From the NCBI GenBank assembly GCA_934358955.1, contig CAKRLC010000077.1, forward strand, positions 1-12,830: DNA of 12,830 nucleotides, in the 5' to 3' direction. Under the pieces are notes generated by a model. That model was not told where the DNA came from. It saw only the letters and a program-made list of their open reading frames with translations, and ran no database searches. Positions 6,776 to 12,830 of this stretch are shown piece after piece; within the stretch, counting starts at the first letter, position 1; each line of letters starts with the position of its first letter. This DNA comes from an uncultured Roseburia sp. (GTDB taxonomy: Bacteria; Bacillota; Clostridia; Lachnospirales; Lachnospiraceae). The position numbers and the translations under genes are program-made.

Positions 6776-7534
6776 TTAAAGTGTCTCATACATTGCTTTT
6801 AATTCTTCCAGAATCTTCTCCTTTGTTCTGCCAACCAGCCCCAACTGTTTAATATCCACACTTTCATTTTTCATACGCTGGACAAACTCTTGAATATCGG
6901 CATAAACTCCTTGGGGAGCCACTACCTTGGCGGTGGGATCAATCAACTCCGTCAGACGGAAAACATCATTCTTATGTTTCTTGATATTTTTGCTATCAAC
7001 GTGTTCTCCTGCGGCCTTACGATCTGTCAAATCCATCCACGCTTTTGCCTTAAACGGAATCAAATATGCCGCATCCAAGACAGTCACTCCATCAACGGTG
7101 ACTTTCCCCTGCTTCAAAAATTCATAGTAATCATCGTCCAAAAGAATAGCAGACAGACTTGAAATATCTTCGTCCATTGGTAACGGTGTTAGCACTGCAT
7201 CTTCTGGAAGTTGAATAGCTTCCAGTTTTCGAGTGAAAAGTTCAATCATCGCAGGATACTGATTTGTAATTGGCTGACTAAACCGATAAAACTGCAGTAC
7301 TCCCGAACTTTTATTGCAATGCTCATAACCCGCCTGTTTTACATATTCCCAGAATTTCTTTCCAAAATTTGCGTCAACTGCTTCTATAATCAAAACAAGG
7401 TCAATATCCTTTGTCGCACGGAAGTCCAGTCCTTCCTCCGTCATCAGAATGTCACACGCAGTTCCACCAATGATAGCATATTGTTCTTCACTACCCTTGA
7501 ACCATTCCTTAAAACTGTCAATTCCTGTAACCAT
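6776..7534 (-). CDS. AbiEii-like nucleotidyltransferase toxin
   Basis: 252 residues of the Pol-beta nucleotidyltransferase superfamily. Motifs: IIGGTACDIL (21-30) with the GG[ST] signature, followed by RATKDIDLVL (39-48) supplying the two metal-binding aspartates D43 and D45; a Lys-rich segment FKAKAWMDL (161-169); and KKHKNDVFRL (185-194), resembling the conserved C-terminal Lys/Asp motif of AbiEii/AbiGii proteins. In that family the protein is the toxin of a type IV toxin-antitoxin pair and can cause phage abortive infection, by nucleotidyl transfer probably to tRNA. Its frame overlaps the upstream regulator by 17 bases, with GGAGG inside that gene eight bases before the ATG, so translation of the two is coupled. 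Assignment to the family is by motif and context; the exact substrate is unknown. Confidence 0.8.
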   Translation of the reverse strand: MVTGIDSFKEWFKGSEEQYAIIGGTACDILMTEEGLDFRATKDIDLVLIIEAVDANFGKKFWEYVKQAGYEHCNKSSGVLQFYRFSQPITNQYPAMIELFTRKLEAIQLPEDAVLTPLPMDEDISSLSAILLDDDYYEFLKQGKVTVDGVTVLDAAYLIPFKAKAWMDLTDRKAAGEHVDSKNIKKHKNDVFRLTELIDPTAKVVAPQGVYADIQEFVQRMKNESVDIKQLGLVGRTKEKILEELKAMYETL

Positions 7535-8477
7535 CTATTTTCCTCCACAGTTCATTCAGCATTTCTTCCACTGCTTCTTCAACTCGTTCATCCGCATCTT
7601 CTCTCAATGCCAAAGCCAATGAAAGTTCATCTACAACATTTCGCCTAGACAATTTTCGTGGATTGTATCTCCACATCTCTATAGCCACTTGCACCTGCGA
7701 ATTCTGCAAGCTATTGGTCATAACATCTTTCCATTGAGAGATTCTTTCTGCCGCGTAACATCTGACATTCGGTGCGTTCAGCATGGAATACTCTGCCAAT
7801 GCCGAATATCCGCTTTCCAACAGCTCTGTTCCCACCAATTCTTTCGGAATATAAACCGTTCGTTTTATTGGATTCAGCAACTTATCTCCTGCTTTTTGGA
7901 ACAGTATTCTTGGAGAATCCTCAGAGTACAGAATTCTCTGCACACCTACTTTCCTGATATGCAGCAATCCCATTTCTTCAAGCTGTCTCGATGCCCTTGA
8001 TATAGAAGTAGGTGTCAGTTCCAAGTCCTTTGCAGCCTGACTTGTTGATAATTCCTGTGTGCCTCCATAAATGAAATGCAGTAGAAGCATCTGCGCCGAT
8101 GGAAGTATTTCTTCCCGTGGTATTTTTTCCGCGCTGCACCGTTCCTGCAAATACACTGCCATAAAGGGCAAATATATTTGCTTTCCGTCTACAATAAAAG
8201 GAATCTTCTCACGGATCAAATATTCTTTCTGGCGATAGCTAAGTTCTTTTAGCACCAGCACAATAGGCAAGTTCTCATTATTCTGTATCCGAGCAATATG
8301 CTTTTTCAGTACTTCAATCTGCTCTAGTTCTGTCTTAGGATAAAGAAAAATCATCTTCTGCTCATTCATAGACACCATCTGTAAGCAATATCTTGTGGCT
8401 ATAAAATTGGGCAAATGCTTAAACTCTACATTCTCATAGGTAACCTTGATTCCAAGAACTTTATCGAGATATTCCAT
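7518..8477 (-). CDS. Winged-helix regulator, likely the AbiEi-type antitoxin of the pair
   Basis: 319 residues. The N-terminal ~115 residues are an alpha/beta region of unknown role (segments FIATRYCLQM, LPIVLVLKEL, PFIVDGKQIY). A winged helix-turn-helix follows at about 125-185, with recognition-helix region TPTSISRASRQLEEMGLL (155-172) and wing VGVQRILY; it is MarR-like. The C-terminal ~130 residues contain YIPKELV and a segment rich in acidic helices. In AbiE systems the first gene encodes a DNA-binding antitoxin that represses its own promoter, and gene order, the 17-base overlap and the symmetric operator here agree with that. Unlike classical AbiEi, the winged helix is central rather than N-terminal, so an alternative is a MarR-family regulator paired with a nucleotidyltransferase. 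AGGTGA lies just upstream of the ATG. Confidence 0.7.
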   Translation of the reverse strand: MEYLDKVLGIKVTYENVEFKHLPNFIATRYCLQMVSMNEQKMIFLYPKTELEQIEVLKKHIARIQNNENLPIVLVLKELSYRQKEYLIREKIPFIVDGKQIYLPFMAVYLQERCSAEKIPREEILPSAQMLLLHFIYGGTQELSTSQAAKDLELTPTSISRASRQLEEMGLLHIRKVGVQRILYSEDSPRILFQKAGDKLLNPIKRTVYIPKELVGTELLESGYSALAEYSMLNAPNVRCYAAERISQWKDVMTNSLQNSQVQVAIEMWRYNPRKLSRRNVVDELSLALALREDADERVEEAVEEMLNELWRKIDGYRN

Positions 8478-8490
8478 GTCATCACCTGCA

Positions 8491-8553
8491 ATCTTAACTC
8501 TTTTTTCGCATTATAACTCTTTTTGAGTTAAGATACAATATTTAAGTTAAGAA
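8491..8553 (-). promoter_or_regulatory. Autoregulated promoter of the toxin-antitoxin operon with four operator half-sites
   Basis: Promoter: TTGTAT (8533-8538), 17-base spacer, TATAAT (8510-8515), about 33 bases before the ATG at 8477. It is covered by four copies of the half-site ATCTTAACTC: 8491-8500 (exact), 8510-8519 (8/10), 8525-8534 (exact, inverted) and 8544-8553 (8/10, inverted). Within each pair the half-sites are offset by 19 bases, and the whole array is symmetric about base 8522. The inner sites overlap the -10 and -35, so binding would block RNA polymerase. The winged-helix antitoxin encoded next is the obvious ligand. Confidence 0.75.
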
Positions 8554-8634
8554 CAATTAAAAATCAACATTATTAAAAATCATTTTCACAAAAAAGCCCG
8601 ATGTAGTATGAGCATTACACCCACACTGTACCTT

Positions 8635-9219
8635 CTAAGACACCACACTAAACTTGTTTGCCTGATCAGCTAAGATGACATCAGCAATCACCTGCGCTAC
8701 AAGCTTGGATCCAAGCTCATTTGGATGGCAGCCATCCTCAGCAAAGATATCCTGCTTAGCTGCTTCCTCATAGAAGCACTTGCCTACATCGGCAATCAAA
8801 GCATCGTTCTGATTGGCAGCCTCATGATAAGCATCATACATCTTCTGATACATCTCATCATAATCCATACCAAAGGATTTCAGCTGCTTGCCGCCCTTCT
8901 GATAAGCCCAGGTGGCATACAGAACCGGTACTGCTCCGTTGGCACGAATTCGCTCGCACAACAGTGCAGTGTTATTCAGGAAGCTTTCCCTGGAAGTAAT
9001 CGGGCCGTTGCTCATCTCCTGGAGAATCACATAGTCCCATTTTTCATTCTCCAGAGCCGCCTGCGTCATTCCTCCCATCTTGGTGCCAGGATTCAACTGC
9101 TCGGCAAGACGCGCTCCACCACGTGTGTGCTGAACCACTTCGGCATCTATTAAGTTGGCCAGGGTTTCTGGCATGTTGTTTGCAAAAGTAAAACTATTGC
9201 CAAGCATTAACACTCTCAT
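8635..9219 (-). CDS. SGNH-hydrolase-like protein (DUF4886-like)
   Basis: 194 residues, cytoplasmic, no signal peptide. Block I LGNSFT (6-11) supplies the nucleophile S9, GGARL (34-38) fits the block II glycine, VILQEMSNGP (64-73) occupies block III with Gln-Glu instead of the usual Gly-x-Asn, and DGCHPN (162-167) gives the catalytic D162 and H165. These fit the SGNH/GDSL esterase fold, whose members remove acyl or acetyl groups from sugars, lipids or peptides; the substrate here is unknown. Its codons use more G and C at third positions (GCC, GGC, CTG, AAC) than adjacent genes, suggesting a different origin. The ATG overlaps the stop of the recQ remnant (ATGA) and only a poor AGGT site precedes it. 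Downstream (8590-8625) a wobble-rich hairpin and six T could be a weak terminator. Confidence 0.75.
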   Translation of the reverse strand: MRVLMLGNSFTFANNMPETLANLIDAEVVQHTRGGARLAEQLNPGTKMGGMTQAALENEKWDYVILQEMSNGPITSRESFLNNTALLCERIRANGAVPVLYATWAYQKGGKQLKSFGMDYDEMYQKMYDAYHEAANQNDALIADVGKCFYEEAAKQDIFAEDGCHPNELGSKLVAQVIADVILADQANKFSVVS

Positions 9220-9239
9220 ATTTTTATACCTATAAACCC

Positions 9240-9326
9240 CTCTCTCCCCGCCAGGATACTGTCGATCACAGATTTTTGCCCCGCTCTGAATGAATCATAT
9301 CCAAACAAAATTTTTAATGCCTGTTC
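9240..9326 (-). pseudogene. recQ: Remnant of the recQ helicase 5' end
   Basis: Between the SF2 helicase and the SGNH gene the minus strand reads ...ALKILFGYDSFRAGQKS then VIDSILAGRE. This is the highly conserved N terminus of RecQ DNA helicases (FGY-x-x-FR-x-GQ-x-x-x-I-D-x-I-L-x-GR-D), which should continue into the nucleotide-binding motif GIMPTGAGKS or similar. Instead homology stops at about base 9240 and the frame closes at TGA (9216-9218). No in-frame ATG is left before the fragment (an in-frame TAG lies shortly upstream), and no further recQ sequence occurs in the window. I infer a deletion or insertion that removed the rest of recQ and brought in the SGNH gene and what follows. Confidence 0.72.
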
Positions 9327-11815
9327 TTGAGCATGGTATTCTGCCTCTCCCTATATCTTCTCTGGTAATAATCCATAGTCCTATAATCTATCACATCCTT
9401 CATCTGCCGGATCATAACAGGATTATCAATTAGTGGACGCAGTTCTTCCCTTAAGCCCAATGCCACATCGTCATTTTTAACAAAAAATCCTTTCCCGGAT
9501 TCTAATAGGAAATGTACCGGCATAGCAAGAATTTTCTTTAAATGATCTTTATCTGAAATATCTTTATACTTCTGTAATGTCATATTTTTATCAAGATCTT
9601 TCCAGTTTGTTCCAGTTGAGAAAAATTCTTTCCAGCTTGAAAGGAGCTGTTTTTCTGATACTTCCATCAGCACATCCGAGTTATTATAAAATGCCATAAG
9701 CACAGGCATCTTATATACCTTTGACATGTTCGTGTTTTCGAGCAGGCTGATAAATTCTCTTCCAATTCCTTTGTAAAATTCTACTTCTATTTGACTTAGT
9801 TCTCCCAAATCATTGAGAAACTCCAGATATCTTTTAAATGGATTATCTTTTGAGTGCGTGATTGCGGTTTCATAAATATTATCATCCATATATGTAAACA
9901 GATCCAGCCTTGTCGGACGCTTTCCTAGCAGATCTTTTACCCTGAAATATTCATTGATTATCTGATCCTTAAGCTTTAAATGTTTTCTATCCATTTCAGC
10001 AAAAAGATCAATCAGCTTCAGATCAAAATCCACCATACAATCATCCGGAAATCGCAAAGTGTCTGATAAATGACAGCCCTCTCTATACATGTCAGACTTT
10101 CCTTCCAGAAGGAAACGCACCCTGCCTGCTTTCTCATAATTACCAATGAAATCAAGTACAGTCAGGAACTCTTTTCCCCTGCATTTTCTAAGTCCTCTTC
10201 CAAGCTGCTGAAGGAAAATGATCGGAGATTCCGTAGGTCTTAAGAACATTACCATATCAACTGATGTGATATCAACGCCTTCATTAAACATATCCACAGA
10301 AAAAATCGCTCTTATTTCGCCATTCTTTAATTTCTGTATTGCCACATTCCGTTTCTCTGTATATTCCCCACTTGCATCACTAAATACAGCCACCGATGGT
10401 ATTCCTCTTGATGAAAACTCTCTCGCCATCTCTCTTGCATGCTCCTTGGAACAACAGAATCCAAGCGCCTGCCTTGAACCATATTTGCAGTAATATTTAT
10501 AAATCAACTCATATCTGTGAACATTTCCGATATAGGTTTCATTCAATTCTTTTTCATCATATCTTCCTCTTACAATATGCAGCTTTGAATAATCAGTATC
10601 ATCAAAAATTCCATAGTAATGAAATGGGACAAGCATTCCCTTATTAATTGCTTCTTTTAATGAAATCTCATATGGCACATTATAATCACAGATTTCATAA
10701 ATATTTCGGCCATCCATTCTCTCTGGAGTCGCTGTTAACCCTAGCAGAAACTGCGGCTTAAAATAATTAACAATTCTTTGATACTGGTCATTAACTACAT
10801 GGTGGAATTCATCGATTACAATATAATTAAAATAATCTGAAGCAAAATACTTATTATTCAGGTATTCATTCCTGCCTAGTGTTGCAACCGAAGCAAAAAT
10901 CACAGATTTATCCGTGCATTTACTTTCTCCGTCAAAAAAACCATAATCATCTGAATTTCTGACATTTTTAAAAGATTGTGCTGCCTGCTTTAAGATTTCT
11001 TCTCTATGCGCCACGAACAATACTCTTTCATAATCCTTTGAATCAAATGCTGCAAGATATGTTTTTCCAACGCCTGTCGCAGCCTGGACTAAGGCTCTTC
11101 CTGCCCCCTCTGCCCTGGTATTTTCCAATGCACACAAAGCCTCTATCTGTGCTCCTCTTGGTTCAAATAATGCAATATTATTTGTAGTTTCGTTATCCTG
11201 TAAATCATACCTGTCCAGATCCTTTGATACTGCCGGGCGATGCCAGTTTTTTGAATATCTTTTTAGTTCATCATCGTCTATTACTACGGAATGATGTTCA
11301 AACAGATCAAGAAATGTATTGTAAAATTTTTCATAGTTGTGAGAATCTGTTTTGCTGCTAAATCGGTAATTCCACTCAATACCAGACGTCAGTGCACTCC
11401 TTGAAATATTTGATGAGCCAATGTAGATCGTACTATAATCCTTATAATGAAACATATATGATTTTGGATGAAATGATCGATTTTTTTCATTATAAAAGCG
11501 CAGGTCTACCTGTTCCCCAAGCTTATGCTTGATAAGATATAATGCTGATGGCTGTGTTATACCAAGATAATTTCCTGTAAGGATTCTGATTTTTGCTCCC
11601 CGTTTCAACGCATTGTCAAGTTCACCAAGCAGCATCCTGACACCAGATTCCATCAGAAAAGAAACGACAATATCCACGCTATCAGCTTTTTTTAAACTAT
11701 TCAGCAGCTGATAATACAGATACATCCTCTTATCCTGGCCTCCGGTAAGTGCCTCTGTCTCATATTCTATTTCATTAATATCATCTAATTCTTCTGCAGT
11801 ATTAAGTTCAGCCAT
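9314..11815 (-). CDS. PLD-family nuclease fused to a superfamily 2 helicase
   Basis: 833 residues. The N-terminal ~190 residues are a phospholipase-D-like module with FHPKSYMF (115-122; H116, K118) and GSSNISRSAL (133-142), an HKD-type active-site half as in HKD nucleases, which work as dimers. The helicase follows: QAATGVGKTY (244-253, Walker A K251), VAHREE (268-273), DEFH box in VIDEFHHV (333-340), LTATPERMDG (360-369, motif III), DMFNEGVDI (508-516, motif V) and QLGRGLRKCRG (537-547, motif VI arginines R540/R543). The C-terminal ~250 residues resemble the extension found in relatives of this PLD-ResIII architecture (DUF3427-like). All expected catalytic residues are present. It starts inside the methyltransferase gene (31-base overlap), so the two are translationally linked. 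Likely a DNA (or RNA) translocase with attached nuclease, in repair or phage defence; the role is inferred. Confidence 0.85.
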   Translation of the reverse strand: MAELNTAEELDDINEIEYETEALTGGQDKRMYLYYQLLNSLKKADSVDIVVSFLMESGVRMLLGELDNALKRGAKIRILTGNYLGITQPSALYLIKHKLGEQVDLRFYNEKNRSFHPKSYMFHYKDYSTIYIGSSNISRSALTSGIEWNYRFSSKTDSHNYEKFYNTFLDLFEHHSVVIDDDELKRYSKNWHRPAVSKDLDRYDLQDNETTNNIALFEPRGAQIEALCALENTRAEGAGRALVQAATGVGKTYLAAFDSKDYERVLFVAHREEILKQAAQSFKNVRNSDDYGFFDGESKCTDKSVIFASVATLGRNEYLNNKYFASDYFNYIVIDEFHHVVNDQYQRIVNYFKPQFLLGLTATPERMDGRNIYEICDYNVPYEISLKEAINKGMLVPFHYYGIFDDTDYSKLHIVRGRYDEKELNETYIGNVHRYELIYKYYCKYGSRQALGFCCSKEHAREMAREFSSRGIPSVAVFSDASGEYTEKRNVAIQKLKNGEIRAIFSVDMFNEGVDITSVDMVMFLRPTESPIIFLQQLGRGLRKCRGKEFLTVLDFIGNYEKAGRVRFLLEGKSDMYREGCHLSDTLRFPDDCMVDFDLKLIDLFAEMDRKHLKLKDQIINEYFRVKDLLGKRPTRLDLFTYMDDNIYETAITHSKDNPFKRYLEFLNDLGELSQIEVEFYKGIGREFISLLENTNMSKVYKMPVLMAFYNNSDVLMEVSEKQLLSSWKEFFSTGTNWKDLDKNMTLQKYKDISDKDHLKKILAMPVHFLLESGKGFFVKNDDVALGLREELRPLIDNPVMIRQMKDVIDYRTMDYYQRRYRERQNTMLKNRH

Positions 11816-12378
11816 TTTTCCTCTCCACGGCCTGGTCTTACATCACATGTAATCCACTCTTCCTTTAATTTAACATTTTCTATATTCTGAACAAATTCAT
11901 TAAACTTCTCTTCTGTAAAATCTGTAAAATACCGCCCATTTCTCTCGCCTTCAAAATCACCGTACTTAAAGGATGTATAAATGATACCATCTTTTTTTAA
12001 TGCCTTTACCATTTTTCCAAACACCGCTTTAAGTTCCCTCTTTGGAAGATGAAGTATTGAAGAACAAGCCCATATTCCATCGTATTTTTCTATTTCTTCC
12101 AGTTCTTTAAATAGCATTTTTTTAACTTTTATACCGGTATAATCACTTGCAATGCGACACAATTCCTCTGAACCATCGATTGCATCAACCTCGAAATGCT
12201 GACTCAGAAAATACTTAATATCTCTTCCGGAGCCACACCCAAAATCAAGAATATATCCCTGCTCAGGCAACAATTTCTGAAAATGTTTCTGCGTGTCATA
12301 GAAATCCACATCCACTGTTGCCGCTGCAAAACTGCTGGCATTCTTATTGTAATAATCTAAAGTTTTCGTTTCACACAT
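11785..12378 (-). CDS. Class I SAM-dependent methyltransferase
   Basis: 197 residues with a Rossmann-type methyltransferase core: motif I LDFGCGSGRD (44-53) binds SAM, VDAIDGS (64-70) places an acidic residue on the ribose, the IWACSSILHL segment (102-111) is motif IV/V-like, and KALKKDGIIYTSFKYG (125-140) is the motif VI region. There is no target-recognition domain and no NPPY/DPPY catalytic motif of DNA adenine or cytosine-N4 methylases, so a small-molecule or protein target (TehB/UbiE-like) fits better than DNA. It is the first gene of the operon and overlaps the PLD-helicase by 31 bases, suggesting a shared process. The start at 12378 has GAGAG about seven bases upstream and AAAGGA further up. 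Confidence 0.85.
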   Translation of the reverse strand: MCETKTLDYYNKNASSFAAATVDVDFYDTQKHFQKLLPEQGYILDFGCGSGRDIKYFLSQHFEVDAIDGSEELCRIASDYTGIKVKKMLFKELEEIEKYDGIWACSSILHLPKRELKAVFGKMVKALKKDGIIYTSFKYGDFEGERNGRYFTDFTEEKFNEFVQNIENVKLKEEWITCDVRPGRGEEKWLNLILQKN

Positions 12379-12416
12379 ATCGACTCTCTATTTCCTTTTT
12401 CAGAATCACTCACAAC

Positions 12417-12475
12417 CTGTATTTTCCCCTTCCATCCTTTGCATATGTAAGAGGATTCGCAGATACAGAGCAAAA
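12417..12475 (-). repeat. Conserved non-coding element with nested hairpin (Lachnospiraceae-type repeat)
   Basis: Read as codons on the minus strand, this segment spells FCSVSANPLTYAKDG, which I recognise from memory as a shadow peptide annotated repeatedly in gut Lachnospiraceae; no open frame with a start supports it here, so it is better seen as a conserved non-coding sequence. It can fold: CTGTAT pairs with ATACAG (12463-12468 with 12417-12422), and inside it ATCCT pairs with AGGAT (12452-12456 with 12434-12438). It forms the 5' leader region of the methyltransferase operon. Function unknown; a repeat, leader RNA or regulatory motif are possible. Confidence 0.5.
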
Positions 12476-12564
12476 TGCCCGTGTCCCTTCATAGGTCGCC
12501 TCAATTTATCTTTATATTAGCACAAAATACATTGATCTGCATCCACTATATATCGCTCGTTTGT

Positions 12565-12583
12565 GTCAAGTAAACGTTGACAA
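12565..12583. repeat. Inverted TTGACA pair
   Basis: TGTCAA and TTGACA lie 7 bases apart as an exact inverted repeat, in other words two divergent -35-like hexamers. Neither has a good -10 at 16-18 bases, so I do not call promoters. It may be an operator for the leftward methyltransferase operon. No clear promoter for that operon was found in 12480-12600. Confidence 0.3.
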
Positions 12584-12626
12584 CTTTCTCATTGTTTTTC
12601 TTGAATGATATTCTCTTAATTTTGGG

Positions 12627-12659
12627 TGTATATTTCGTTCTAAATCACCGAAATATACA
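12627..12659. repeat. Perfect 11-bp inverted repeat near the IS remnant
   Basis: TGTATATTTCG (12627-12637) and its exact reverse complement (12649-12659) flank an 11-base loop. It lies just beyond the truncated IS200-like tnpA and its hairpin, where the subterminal stem-loop of the element's right end could lie. A regulator binding site is the alternative. Confidence 0.5.
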
Positions 12660-12670
12660 AATGAATTTTT

Positions 12671-12830
12671 GAATATAAGCCCATTGAAGGGGCTAGTTCT
12701 TCTCGTTACTCTTTGAATAACTGTTTCAGAATATCCCTAATATCTACTTTTAATTGATTATAAATTATTTTTCGTCTATACTTTGGAGTAAAGACAATGT
12801 GATATTTACACATCCATTTTGTATGTGCTA
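12671..12830 (-). mobile_element. IS200/IS605-family remnant with internal deletion
   Basis: The N-terminal part of an IS200-type tnpA ends early and is followed within about 12 bases by a hairpin AGCCC-loop-GGGCT (12678-12694), resembling the imperfect palindromes found at ends of this family. Left part of the gene next to an end-like palindrome suggests an internally deleted, non-autonomous copy. The other end lies beyond 12830, and the exact boundary at this side is not determinable from the sequence alone. Confidence 0.55.
12706..12830 (-). pseudogene. tnpA: Truncated tnpA of an IS200-type (Y1) transposase, 5' end beyond the window
   Basis: The minus strand from the window edge reads AHTKWMCKYHIVF then TPKYRRKIIYNQ, the hallmark N terminus of IS200/IS605 TnpA, a single-strand transposase of the HUH/Y1 class. 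The frame continues DIRDILKQLFKE and stops at TAA (12706-12708), whereas a full TnpA of about 150 residues would continue into the catalytic HUH histidines and the tyrosine helix. Those parts are missing, so it cannot be active. The start codon lies right of the window. Recognition is from family sequence knowledge and is firm for the visible 40 residues. Confidence 0.85.

Noticed and set aside
8589..8630. Possible terminator after the SGNH gene
   Set aside because: A 9-bp stem exists only with three wobble pairs and lies about 10 bases before the six-T run; too weak for a separate call.
12565..12583. Divergent promoters from the inverted TTGACA pair
   Set aside because: No -10 at 16-18 bases on either strand; kept only as an inverted repeat.

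Overview
The window looks like a chromosomal segment of a low-to-mid G+C Gram-positive gut bacterium, most likely a Lachnospiraceae member. This rests on purine-rich Shine-Dalgarno sites, the AT-rich promoter style, a large hybrid histidine kinase typical of that family, an ABC-F ATPase, and a short non-coding motif at the right end that I recognise from memory from many gut Lachnospiraceae. Every gene I can support lies on the minus strand, so transcription runs from right to left.

Left end (1-474): no protein gene. Three near-consensus, leftward, extended -10 promoters lie in tandem (all TTGACA-N17-TANNAT). Two of them carry the same small hairpin right after the start point. This is what promoters of a ribosomal RNA operon look like; the rRNA itself would lie beyond base 1. 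A terminator and GC-rich palindromes separate them from the gene to the right.

475-5506: an ABC-F ATPase (ribosome-associated, possibly antibiotic-protective) follows a 983-residue membrane-bound hybrid sensor kinase. Between them is a 33-codon membrane-peptide gene with a strong ribosome binding site, then a strong intrinsic terminator, then a promoter candidate with a perfect palindrome in its spacer.

5507-6608: a small kinase of the aminoglycoside/choline phosphotransferase fold, with its own terminator.

6776-8560: a two-gene, AbiE-like (type IV) toxin-antitoxin module with overlapping reading frames. Its promoter is covered by four copies of one half-site arranged with exact two-fold symmetry.

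8635-12378: a SAM methyltransferase overlaps a PLD-nuclease/SF2-helicase fusion, followed by a remnant of the recQ 5' end and an SGNH hydrolase whose start overlaps the remnant's stop. The recQ fragment shows that the DNA was rearranged here. Methyltransferase plus PLD-helicase is a plausible but unproven DNA-defence or repair pair, and with the toxin-antitoxin module it makes 6.8-12.4 kb look like a small accessory region.

Right end (12379-12830): a conserved non-coding element with a nested hairpin, a perfect 11-bp inverted repeat, and a truncated IS200/IS605-type tnpA joined to an end-like hairpin.
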